Assembly (NCBI GenBank): GCA_016710645.1
Contig: JADJVI010000014.1
Coordinates: 1 to 64,000 of the forward strand
Direction: 5' to 3'
Source of the DNA: Actinomycetales bacterium
GTDB lineage: Bacteria; Actinomycetota; Actinomycetes; Actinomycetales; Dermatophilaceae
DNA length: 64,000 bases
The notes beneath the pieces were generated by a model, which saw only the letters and a list, made by a program, of their open reading frames with translations, ran no database searches and had not been told where the DNA came from. Below are positions 55,713-63,496 of the stretch, one piece after another; the stretch's first letter is position 1, and every line of letters starts with the position of its first letter. Position numbers and translations under genes: made by a program.

Positions 55713-56781
55713 GGTGATGGAGATGAGCCGCCCGCTGACCGTGTCAGCGTCGATGCCCGAGGGATTCGGCGCCGCGCTGCCGCCCGAGCTCGACCCGGCG
55801 ATCCGGGCCTGGCAGCGGCGGGAAGCCGAGTTGCGGGCCGAGATCGCCGCCCGCGCCACGCGGCCAGCACCCGGTATGCCGGTCGGTTTCGACCTCGCGG
55901 GCATGCGCGCGCTCGAGCGGGAAGTCTCCGACCGACTGGCCCGCGAGTTCACTGCCCCGGTGCCCGAGGGGGTCGTCATCGAGGACCTCACCGCGGGGGG
56001 TGTGCGGGTCCGTCGTTACCGCCCCGCGTTGCAGGTAGCGACCGATGCGCCGCTGCCGACCCAGATCTGGTTGCACGGCGGTGGCTTCGTCGTCGGCGCC
56101 GTCGACGAGGAGGTCAACGACCGGATCCTCGGCATGCGCGTCGCCCTCAGTGGATTCCAAATCCTTTCGGTGGACTACCGCCTCGCGCCAGAACACCTCT
56201 ACCCGGCTGCGGTCCAGGACGCTCTCGCCGTGATCGGCGCAGTGGCGGCCGATCCGTTGGCCTGGGGGGCGGCACCCGGGCAGCTCGGGCTCGGCGGGGC
56301 GTCAGCGGGCGCGATGATCGCCGCTTCCGCCGCGCTGCGTCTGGGCGCCACCCGCCCTGGGCTGCTGCGACACCTCTGCCTCGAAGTCCCGCCGGTCACC
56401 CTCGTGCCGCATGGGGCGTCGTGGACGGCATACGCGCCGCTGTTGGGGTCGACCGATGCCCTCGCGCTCGCCGCACTCGCCTACCTCCCCTCCGCCACGC
56501 TCGACGACGGGTATGCCGTGCCGCTCACCCTCGCGCAACAAGGCCGGGCCGCGGGACTGCCGCCGACCACCATCCTCACCGCGGAGTTCGACGCCCTGCG
56601 GGACGGCGCCGAGGAGTTCGGCCGGTTGCTGGGGGAGGCCGGTGTGCCGACGCATGTCATGCGCGGCGAGGGCCACGTGCACGCCTCGTCGTTCCTCACC
56701 CGGACCTTCAAGGCCGCTCGACAGTGGCAAGGGTGGCTGGCTCTGGCTGTTGCCGCGGCGCTGGGGCCGACGCCTGCCTGA
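55702..56781 (+). CDS. Alpha/beta hydrolase, HSL (hormone-sensitive lipase) family
   Basis: Carboxylesterase of family IV. Oxyanion motif LHGGGFVVG, nucleophile GGASAGAMIA, Asp in TAEFDALRDG and His in GEGHVHASS. 360 residues. The choice between ATG 55702, 55717 and 55723 is uncertain; 55702 overlaps the TspO-like stop. Confidence 0.88.
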   Translation: MAPKVMEMSRPLTVSASMPEGFGAALPPELDPAIRAWQRREAELRAEIAARATRPAPGMPVGFDLAGMRALEREVSDRLAREFTAPVPEGVVIEDLTAGGVRVRRYRPALQVATDAPLPTQIWLHGGGFVVGAVDEEVNDRILGMRVALSGFQILSVDYRLAPEHLYPAAVQDALAVIGAVAADPLAWGAAPGQLGLGGASAGAMIAASAALRLGATRPGLLRHLCLEVPPVTLVPHGASWTAYAPLLGSTDALALAALAYLPSATLDDGYAVPLTLAQQGRAAGLPPTTILTAEFDALRDGAEEFGRLLGEAGVPTHVMRGEGHVHASSFLTRTFKAARQWQGWLALAVAAALGPTPA

Positions 56782-56915
56782 CGGCCCGTGCCGGCGAATG
56801 ACGTGCGCGGATGTCTGGGATCAACTCGGTGTTTGCGCCGGTGACGCCACTGCGGGAGGATTGCTACTCGCGGGTAACGCCCAAGTACTGATCCGCCCTC
56901 ACGGAAGGTGCCGTC

Positions 56916-57131
56916 ATGGCCAAGTACGACCCCAACACCACCACCCTCGGCGAGCTGCTGGCCGACCCCGACGTCGTCGCGATCCTCGAAAAGCACGCGC
57001 CGGGCATCACGAGCAACCCCATGATCGGCATGGCCGCGGCGATGCCCGCGAGCCAGGCGATGGCCATGGCCGGCGGCATGATCGGCGCCGACACCGTCGC
57101 CGCGATCAACGAAGAGGTCAGCGCGCTCTGA
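56916..57131 (+). CDS. Small conserved protein resembling glycosidase C-terminal modules
   Basis: 71 residues, no catalytic motif. TTTLGELLADPDVVAILEKH and the Met/Ala/Gly-rich helix resemble the short C-terminal module seen on some bacterial glycosidases, here free-standing. GAAGG lies ahead of the ATG. Function unknown. Confidence 0.6.
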   Translation: MAKYDPNTTTLGELLADPDVVAILEKHAPGITSNPMIGMAAAMPASQAMAMAGGMIGADTVAAINEEVSAL

Positions 57132-57282
57132 GCTCGGGTTCTCGCCCTTGCCGGGGTGGGAGTGGCACCGAATCGGTGGGATGACTGATCGGTCGGTCGA
57201 TAACGTTGATAAATTAACGACGCTCGACGTTCACACCTCTGGTCTACCAGCGAGTAGAGTTCACAGTGGTTTCACACCAACG

Positions 57283-57317
57283 AACCGGCCTCCGTACCCC
57301 CTGACGGAGGCCGGTTT
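57283..57317 (+). terminator. Rho-independent hairpin
   Basis: AACCGGCCTCCGT at 57283-57295 pairs perfectly with 57304-57316 around an eight-base loop and is followed by TCGTG. It lies about 150 bases past the small-protein gene. The intervening 57180-57280 is less GC-rich, so a short transcript ending here is conceivable. Confidence 0.75.
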
Positions 57318-57402
57318 CGTGTTCCCGGGCAGGTTCCGGGCCCGGCCGGCGCGCCAGGTTGCGCTGGGAGGTGCGCACCCGGCATACCGGAGCGCTCTGG
57401 CG

Positions 57403-57408
57403 TAGCGT
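57403..57408 (+). promoter_or_regulatory. -10 box TAGCGT, leaderless start
   Basis: TAGCGT ends six bases before the ATG at 57415; the intervening GCGGGG is too close for a normal ribosome site. Confidence 0.5.
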
Positions 57409-57414
57409 GCGGGG

Positions 57415-58392
57415 ATGGCGACCCGCTCCAGCACCCCGGCAGTCGAGCTCGACGTCGACGGCCGCACCGTGCGGCTGACCAACCCCGACCGGGTCTACTT
57501 CCCGGCGCATGGGTGGACCAAGCTCGATCTGGCGCAGTATTACCTCGCGGTCGGGCCGGGGATCGTGCGGGCACTGCGGGAGCGGCCGTGCATGCTGCAC
57601 CGCTTCCCCGACGGGCTGGCCGGGCCGAAGGTGCACCAGAAGCGCATCCCGGCTGGGGCGCCGCCGTGGATCGAGACGGTGCGGCTGCACTTCCCGAGGT
57701 TCAACCGATCGGCCGACGAGCTGTGCGTCACCGAGCTCGGCGCGGTGATCTGGGCGGTGCAGATGTCGACCGTCGAGTTCCACCCGTGGAACGTCCGGCG
57801 AGCCGACGTCGACCGGCCGGACGAGTGGCGGATCGACCTCGACCCGATGCCGGACTGCGATTTCGCCCGGGTTCGGCGGGTCGCTGCGGTCGTGCAGGAG
57901 GTGCTGGGGGAGCTCGGCATGGTCGGCTATCCCAAGACCTCCGGCGGCAATGGGCTGCATGTCTACGTGCGGATCGCGCCGGAGTGGACTTTCGGGGAGG
58001 TGCGGCGGGCGGCGCTCGCCTTCGCCACCGAGGTATGCCGTCGGGTCCCCGACGATGCGACGGTCACCTGGTGGCGCAAGGACCGCGACCCGCGGCACGT
58101 CTTCATCGACTACAACCAGAACGCCCGCGACCACACCATCGCCGCGGCCTGGTCGGTGCGCGGGGTGCCCGATGGCACGGTGTCGACGCCGATCACGTGG
58201 GACGAGGTGGCCGATGTCGACCCGCGGGACTTCACGCTGGCCACCGTGCCGGCGCGGTTCGCAGCGCTCGGTGACCTGCATGCCGGGATCGACGACACGG
58301 CATACCGGCTCGACACCCTGCTGGAATGGGCCGACCGCGACGGTATGCCGTCCGACTCGCCATCCCAGGACGACGGTTCCGAAGAGAGCTAG
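57415..58392 (+). CDS. Stand-alone LigD-type NHEJ polymerase/primase domain
   Basis: Archaeo-eukaryotic-primase-fold polymerase that fills or adds (ribo)nucleotides at DNA ends in non-homologous end joining. Motifs: catalytic Asp pair in RIDLDPMP, KTSGGNGLHVYV and the late DYNQNARDHTIAAAWSVRG. 325 residues with no ligase or nuclease domain attached. Ku and ligase genes are not in the window. The gene is followed closely by a lipoprotein gene. Confidence 0.92.
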   Translation: MATRSSTPAVELDVDGRTVRLTNPDRVYFPAHGWTKLDLAQYYLAVGPGIVRALRERPCMLHRFPDGLAGPKVHQKRIPAGAPPWIETVRLHFPRFNRSADELCVTELGAVIWAVQMSTVEFHPWNVRRADVDRPDEWRIDLDPMPDCDFARVRRVAAVVQEVLGELGMVGYPKTSGGNGLHVYVRIAPEWTFGEVRRAALAFATEVCRRVPDDATVTWWRKDRDPRHVFIDYNQNARDHTIAAAWSVRGVPDGTVSTPITWDEVADVDPRDFTLATVPARFAALGDLHAGIDDTAYRLDTLLEWADRDGMPSDSPSQDDGSEES

Positions 58393-58395
58393 CAT
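58390..58395 (+). promoter_or_regulatory. -10 box TAGCAT, leaderless start
   Basis: TAGCAT overlaps the preceding stop (TAG) and lies seven bases before the GTG at 58403; no Shine-Dalgarno. Confidence 0.48.
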
Positions 58396-58402
58396 CGGCC
58401 GC

Positions 58403-58960
58403 GTGACCTGGTCACTACGCCAACGGTTGTGGGCATCTCATGTGCTGCGCAGTGGCGCGCTCGCGGCGGCCCTGCTGGTGAGCGGGTGCTCTGCGGGCCC
58501 GGCTGGTTCGACCGACCTGCGGTGGCCGGGTGAGGCGGGGCCGTTCGGTGCCACCGTGCCAACCGAGGGGCGCCCGTTCGTCGTGGGTGGGATCGCGTTG
58601 TGCACGGCCGGTAAGTCACTCACCCTTGATGCCGAGGCGCGGTTCACCGAGGGAACGCTGACCCTGCCGCTGCGGACCCGGCCGATCGGGGTGGATCGGA
58701 TCGGAGCGCAACCGGGCACCTTTGCCGAGCTGGGGCTGGGCACCCTCGGGCGGACCGTCACCGCGCCGTGCGGGGGCAGCGCCCTCGAGGAGTTGCTCCT
58801 GGAAGCGACCTGGACCGGGCCCGGACCGGCATACGGGAAGAACCTGCGCCTCACCTACACCGACACCGCTGGCGCGCGCGGCGAGCTGGTCATCCCCTTC
58901 ACCCTTGGGCTCTGCCCAGTCCCGGCGGCGAGCGGGTGTCCCTCCCCGCCTCCGACGTAG
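58403..58960 (+). CDS. Secreted lipoprotein of unknown function
   Basis: Signal sequence with lipobox LVSGC (Cys near residue 27) and a 160-residue beta-rich domain with two other cysteines (ALCTAG, APCGGS). No family recognised. GTG start, probably leaderless. Confidence 0.72.
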   Translation: MTWSLRQRLWASHVLRSGALAAALLVSGCSAGPAGSTDLRWPGEAGPFGATVPTEGRPFVVGGIALCTAGKSLTLDAEARFTEGTLTLPLRTRPIGVDRIGAQPGTFAELGLGTLGRTVTAPCGGSALEELLLEATWTGPGPAYGKNLRLTYTDTAGARGELVIPFTLGLCPVPAASGCPSPPPT

Positions 58961-58985
58961 CCGCCGAACCGAAGCCCGCACGGCA

Positions 58986-58991
58986 TACCAT
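58986..58991 (+). promoter_or_regulatory. -10 box TACCAT inside a dispersed octamer
   Basis: TACCAT, six bases before the GTG at 58998, is the end of CGGCATACC plus AT. It is the clearest case of a signature copy serving as promoter. Confidence 0.45.
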
Positions 58992-58997
58992 CCGCAG

Positions 58998-59855
58998 GTG
59001 CCTATCCAGACGTCACTGACTCCGCGGCAGCTCGCCGTGCTCGCGGGGTGGCTGCCCGGGTATGCCGTGCGGCGCGACTTGAGCTGGGGCTTGGTCGACA
59101 CGACCGTGTGGGAGATCGAGTGCGGCGGGGAACGGTTCGTCGTCAAGGCGGCCGGACCGGATGACCATCACCTGGCGCGGGAAGTGCAGGCCCACCGGGA
59201 ATGGATCGGGCCCTGGGTGACGGCGGGACGCGCCCCTGAGCTGGTCCACGCCGATGCCGAGGTCAAGATCATCGTCACCCGCTATCTCGACGGTGACCTG
59301 GTGCTGGGCCACGACGCCGCGCGCGATCCCGAGGCCTATCGCCAGGCCGGGGAGCTGCTCGCCCAACTCCACTCTGGAGGGACCGGGGCCATCGACGCTG
59401 ACGTCGAACAGCGCGCGAACGAGCACACCCTGGCTTGGCTGGCCAAGCCGCATCGCATCGAACCGCGCCTCGCCGAGCGGCTGGGTCGCGTCATCAGTCG
59501 CTGGCCGACCCCTCCGGTCCCGCTCGTCCCGACCCATGGCGATTACCAGCCGCGCAACTGGCTCATCCATGACGGTCAGGTGCGGGTCATCGACTTCGGG
59601 CGGGCTGCGCTGCGACCGGCGATGACCGACTTCGTGCGGATGGCCGGCCGGGAGTTCCACGGAGAGCCTGCCCAAGAGGCGGCCTTCCTCGCCGGCTATG
59701 GCTCCGATCCCCGCGAGCCGGATGCCTGGTTGCGGTGGCGGGTCCGCGAGGCGGTCGGCACGGCGGTCTGGGCCTACCAGGTGGGGGACACCGAGTTCGA
59801 GGCGCACGGCATACGGCTGCTCGCCGAGCTTGAGTCCCAGCTCGGGACCGACTAG
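58998..59855 (+). CDS. Aminoglycoside-phosphotransferase-fold kinase (APH family)
   Basis: Small-molecule kinase fold. VVKAAGPDD (ATP lysine), catalytic THGDYQPRNWLI and metal-binding VIDFGRAALRP are complete. 285 residues. The family includes choline and homoserine kinases as well as resistance enzymes, so a resistance role should not be assumed. GTG start, leaderless. Confidence 0.85.
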   Translation: MPIQTSLTPRQLAVLAGWLPGYAVRRDLSWGLVDTTVWEIECGGERFVVKAAGPDDHHLAREVQAHREWIGPWVTAGRAPELVHADAEVKIIVTRYLDGDLVLGHDAARDPEAYRQAGELLAQLHSGGTGAIDADVEQRANEHTLAWLAKPHRIEPRLAERLGRVISRWPTPPVPLVPTHGDYQPRNWLIHDGQVRVIDFGRAALRPAMTDFVRMAGREFHGEPAQEAAFLAGYGSDPREPDAWLRWRVREAVGTAVWAYQVGDTEFEAHGIRLLAELESQLGTD

Positions 59856-59880
59856 GTCGAGGCACCCGGGCAGAGGTGGG

Positions 59881-60213
59881 ATGCTCACGGGTATGCCGTC
59901 CCCGCCCGCGCCTGCGCCTGCGCCTGCCTTCGCGTTTCAGGCGGCGCTGTGGCGGCACGAGGGCGGCGGCGGGGCGTGGTGGTTTCTCACCGTGCCGTTC
60001 GACGTGTGCGACGAGATCGAAGAAGCGACGACCACCCGCGGGGGTTTCGGCTCGATCCGCGTCGAGGTGACCGTCGGCGAATCGGTCTGGCGCACGTCGC
60101 TCTTCCCGAGCATCCAGCAGCGGTCGCTCATCCTGCCGGTGAAGAAGGCGGTCCGCACCGCCGAGAAGCTCGACGACGGCGACCTCGTCTCAGCGAGCGT
60201 CACCCTGCTCTGA
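59881..60213 (+). CDS. DUF1905-domain protein
   Basis: Short beta-rich conserved hypothetical. WWFLTVPFDVCDEIEEA, GFGSIRVEVTVGESVWRTSLF and ILPVKKAVRTAEKL match DUF1905. 110 residues. The start may be ATG 59881 or ATG 59893, the latter inside an octamer copy. It ends seven bases from convergent nadE. Confidence 0.82.
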   Translation: MLTGMPSPPAPAPAPAFAFQAALWRHEGGGGAWWFLTVPFDVCDEIEEATTTRGGFGSIRVEVTVGESVWRTSLFPSIQQRSLILPVKKAVRTAEKLDDGDLVSASVTLL

Positions 60214-60219
60214 GTGGGT

Positions 60220-62271
60220 CTAGGAGTTGGGCCACGAGGCGGGCACGTGCGCCTCCAGCTCGGCCAGCCACACGCGGGCGGAGGCGTCGGACGGCATACG
60301 CCAATCACCCCGCGGCGATAGTGAGCCGCCGCGCACGACTTTCGGGCCGTTGGGCAGCGCCGATCGCTTGAACTGGTTGGCGAAGTAGCGCTTGAGGAAG
60401 ACCTGCAGCCAGTGCCGGATCTCCTCCAGCCGGTATGCCGTGCGCGCACTCTCGGGGTAACCCGCCGGCCACTGCCCGGCCGCCGCGTCATGCCAGGCAT
60501 GCCAGGCGAGGAAGGCGATCTTGGATGGGCGCAGGCCGTGGCGCAGCAGGTGGTAGAGGGTGAAGTCCTGCAGGGCATACGGCCCGATCATCGCCTCGGT
60601 GGACTGCGGCTCAACGCCCTCCTGGTCGGGCACGAGCTCGGGGGTGATCGTCGTGTCGAGGATCGACTGGAGCGTGCGCCCGACGTCATCCGAGAACTGC
60701 CCCGACGCGATGACCCAGCGGATGAGGTGCTGCATGAGGGTCTTGGGCACACCGGTGTTGACCCCGTAGTGCGACATCTGGTCGCCGACACCGTAGGTGC
60801 ACCAGCCCAGGGCCAGCTCGGAGAGGTCACCGGTCCCGAGAACGATCCCGCCGCGCTGGTTGGCGATCCGGAAGAGGTAGTCGGTGCGCAGCCCGGCCTG
60901 GACGTTTTCGAAGGTCACGTCATAGACCGGCTCACCCTGGCCAAAGGGGTGACCCATGTCGCGCAGCATCTGGGTCGCGGCCGGGCGGATGTCGAGTTCG
61001 GCCCAGGTCACCCCGAGCGATTCCATCAGGGCGATGGCGTTGGACTTGGTGTGGTCGCTCGTGGCGAAGCCCGGCATGGTGAAGGCGAGCACGTCGGTGC
61101 GCGGGCGGCCCAGTCGATCGAGGGCCCGACAGGCGACGATGAGCGCATGGGTCGAGTCGAGCCCGCCAGAGACGCCGATGACGATCTTGGGCTGGCCGAT
61201 CGCCCGCAGCCGCTGCTCCAGGCCCGACACCTGGATCGAATACGCCTCGTAGCAGTCCTGGGCGAGCCGGTCGGGGTCGTCGGGCACGAAGGGGTAGCGG
61301 TCGACAGCCCGCCGTAACCCGAGATCGCCGCGTGGCGGGTCGAGCTGGAACGCCACTTCGCGAAAGCGTGAGACCCGATCGCCCAGCGCCCGCCGGTTGT
61401 CGTCGAAGGTGCCCTGCCGCATCCGTTCCTGGCGCAACCGCTCGAGGTCGATGTCGGCCACCGAACGCCGCGCCCCAGCCGGGAAGCGCTCGCTCTCGGC
61501 CAGCAGCGCGCCGTTCTCCCACACCATGGTCTGCCCGTCCCAGGACAGGTCAGTGGTCGACTCGCCTTCTCCGGCAGCGGCATACAGGTATGCCGCGAGG
61601 CAGCGACTCGATGCCGACTCGCAGAGCATGGCGCGGTCGCGGGCTTTGGCGACGGTGATCGGCGATCCGGAGAGGTTGGCCAGCACGGTCGCGCCGGCGA
61701 GAGCGGCCTCCGCCGACGGCGGCACCGGCACCCACATGTCCTCGCAGATCTCGACATGCAGGGCGAGGTCGGGCAGGTCGGCGGCGCGGAAAATGAGATC
61801 GGCGCCAAACGGAACCTCGGCCCCCAGCAACGGGATTGACCCGGTCGAGGTGTCGCCTGCCGCGATCTGGCGGGACTCGTAGAACTCGCGATAGGTCGGC
61901 AGATAGGACTTGGGCGCGACGCCGAGCACGGCGCCTCGGTGGATGACGACGGCGCAGTTGTAGACCCGTCCGCGGGCCCGCAGCGGCGCCCCGATGACGA
62001 GCACTGGCAGCAGCTCGGCGCTTGCGTCGACAATGTCACCCAGCGCGGACTCGACGGCGTCCAGCAGCGGGTCCTGCAGGACGAGGTCCTCCAGCGAATA
62101 GCCGGTCAGCCCCAGCTCGGGGAAGACCGCGATCGCGACCCCCTCGTCATGACACTCGCGGGCGACGGTGAGGGTGGTGGCGGCATTGGCAGCCGGGTCG
62201 ACGAGGGTCAGCGGCACCGTGCACGCAGCCACCCGCGCGAAACCCTGGTCGTAGATCGAGAAGAACTCCAT
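60220..62271 (-). CDS. nadE: Glutamine-dependent NAD+ synthetase
   Basis: Amidates nicotinic acid adenine dinucleotide to NAD+ with ammonia from glutamine. The nitrilase-type glutaminase domain has Glu in VFPELGLTGYS, Lys in PKSYLPTYREFYE and Cys in HVEICEDMW; the synthetase domain has the PP-loop GVSGGLDSTHAL. 683 residues, as in mycobacterial NadE. ATG at 62271, divergent from the SLAC1-like gene. Two octamer copies abut head to head within it at 61571-61587. Confidence 0.97.
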   Translation of the reverse strand: MEFFSIYDQGFARVAACTVPLTLVDPAANAATTLTVARECHDEGVAIAVFPELGLTGYSLEDLVLQDPLLDAVESALGDIVDASAELLPVLVIGAPLRARGRVYNCAVVIHRGAVLGVAPKSYLPTYREFYESRQIAAGDTSTGSIPLLGAEVPFGADLIFRAADLPDLALHVEICEDMWVPVPPSAEAALAGATVLANLSGSPITVAKARDRAMLCESASSRCLAAYLYAAAGEGESTTDLSWDGQTMVWENGALLAESERFPAGARRSVADIDLERLRQERMRQGTFDDNRRALGDRVSRFREVAFQLDPPRGDLGLRRAVDRYPFVPDDPDRLAQDCYEAYSIQVSGLEQRLRAIGQPKIVIGVSGGLDSTHALIVACRALDRLGRPRTDVLAFTMPGFATSDHTKSNAIALMESLGVTWAELDIRPAATQMLRDMGHPFGQGEPVYDVTFENVQAGLRTDYLFRIANQRGGIVLGTGDLSELALGWCTYGVGDQMSHYGVNTGVPKTLMQHLIRWVIASGQFSDDVGRTLQSILDTTITPELVPDQEGVEPQSTEAMIGPYALQDFTLYHLLRHGLRPSKIAFLAWHAWHDAAAGQWPAGYPESARTAYRLEEIRHWLQVFLKRYFANQFKRSALPNGPKVVRGGSLSPRGDWRMPSDASARVWLAELEAHVPASWPNS

Positions 62272-62383
62272 GAGGTATGCCGTCCGCGCCTCTCCCGCTC
62301 ACCGACTGTGGTCTGTGCCCCCCGAGTCTGGCACGGCATACCGACGCGGCGTATGACGCTCCGCCGGGGCAGCCCTGGGGGAA

Positions 62384-62402
62384 ATACCCAGGGGGGTATG
62401 GT
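62384..62402 (+). promoter_or_regulatory. CsoR/CstR-type operator over a -10 box
   Basis: ATACCC-AGGG-GGGTAT at 62384-62399 fits the N4-spaced TACCC/GGGTA operators of the CsoR family. Its right arm is part of TATGGT (62397-62402), eight bases before the GTG at 62411, so repressor binding would block the polymerase. A matching site precedes the sulfide:quinone oxidoreductase gene. Confidence 0.75.
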
Positions 62403-62410
62403 CTTTAACC

Positions 62411-63364
62411 GTGGAGAGCGTGCGTTTCGTGCCAGTCGGGCTGTTCTCATCGGTGATGGGCATCGGGGGCCTCGCCCTGGCCTGGCGACGGGCGGCCGCG
62501 CACTGGGGTCTGCCTGACGTCATCTGGCAGGTGCTCGCCGGTGCGGCCGCGGTGGTCTTCCTCCTCGTCGCGCTCCTGTATGCCGTGAAGCTCACCCGCT
62601 TCCCGGCGGCGGCCCGGGCCGAGTGGGCGCACCCGGTGAAGGTGGCGTTCGTGCCCACGGCTACCGTCAGCCTGCTCGTGCTCGCAGCCGTGTGGAGGGA
62701 CCTGGCCCCGGGCGCCGCGGCAACCGCCTGGTGGATCGGGGCGGTCGGGCATCTCGGCCTGACCGTTGCCGTGATCGTGGCGTGGATCCATCGCACCGGG
62801 ATCGCCATCGGACACGTGACCCCCGCGTGGTTCATTCCCGTCGTCGGTAACGTCGTGACACCGTTGGCGACCCCCACTGTGGGCTCGGTCGAGCTGGCCT
62901 GGGTGAGCTTTGGCGTGGGGATCGTCTGCTGGCTGGCCCTGTTGCCGATCGTCTTGGCCCGGCTGATTTTCGCCGACCCGCTGCCGCCCCACCTCGCGCC
63001 GACGATCGCCGTGCTCATCGCCCCTCCAGCGGTCTCGGCGACCTCGCTGCTGGTCCTCGGCGGCCGAGATGCCGCGTTGCCGGTTGTCTTGGGTCTGGTC
63101 GGTACGGCGCTGGCCTTTGCGGTCGTGGCCATCGGGTTCGTTCCCGCGCTGCGGCGGGCTCCCTTCGGCGTGCCCTGGTGGGCCACGACCTTCCCGCTGG
63201 CCGCACTGGCCGGAGCCCTCCTGGCGCTCGCCGGAACGGTCGGCGGAGTCGGCTGGAACGTTCTGGCGGGGGTCGTCCTGGGGATCGCCACCGTGGTCGT
63301 CATCGGTGTCGCGAGCCGCACCGTGCGGGCGGCGGTGCGGCGCACCCTCTTCGTGCCGGACTGA
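62411..63364 (+). CDS. SLAC1/TehA (TDT)-family anion channel, possible sulfite exporter
   Basis: Ten-helix TDT-family membrane protein: PVGLFSSVMGIGGLALAWRR at the start, AHPVKVAFVPTA and FIPVVGNVVTP are family landmarks. Relatives include TehA and the yeast sulfite pump Ssu1. 317 residues. The shared operator with SQR suggests export of sulfite or a similar oxidised sulfur anion, which is inference. Confidence 0.85.
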   Translation: MESVRFVPVGLFSSVMGIGGLALAWRRAAAHWGLPDVIWQVLAGAAAVVFLLVALLYAVKLTRFPAAARAEWAHPVKVAFVPTATVSLLVLAAVWRDLAPGAAATAWWIGAVGHLGLTVAVIVAWIHRTGIAIGHVTPAWFIPVVGNVVTPLATPTVGSVELAWVSFGVGIVCWLALLPIVLARLIFADPLPPHLAPTIAVLIAPPAVSATSLLVLGGRDAALPVVLGLVGTALAFAVVAIGFVPALRRAPFGVPWWATTFPLAALAGALLALAGTVGGVGWNVLAGVVLGIATVVVIGVASRTVRAAVRRTLFVPD

Positions 63365-63450
63365 CGTCGACAGGCGAAAGTCGAAGCGGTCGAAGGTCGA
63401 AGGTCGACGGCCTCGAGGGTGGCAGAGCAACGACTGACCCGCTAGAGAAA

Positions 63451-63468
63451 TATACCCATGGGGGTATA
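63451..63468 (+). promoter_or_regulatory. CsoR/CstR-type operator upstream of sqr
   Basis: TATACCC-ATGG-GGGTATA at 63451-63468 is a perfect inverted repeat with the same N4-spaced design as the site at 62384. It overlaps the likely -10 (TATAGG, 63465-63470). The preceding 63366-63407 has five GTCGA copies of unknown meaning. Confidence 0.78.
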
Positions 63469-63496
63469 GGGTTGCCTACGACGTGAGGAGTCGAAT

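Noticed and set aside
57148..57405. An 85-codon frame between the small protein and the LigD-like gene
   Set aside because: It reads across a perfect terminator hairpin and has no recognisable domain or ribosome site.
58998..59855. Calling the APH-fold protein an antibiotic-resistance enzyme
   Set aside because: The fold is shared by many metabolic kinases and nothing nearby suggests resistance.
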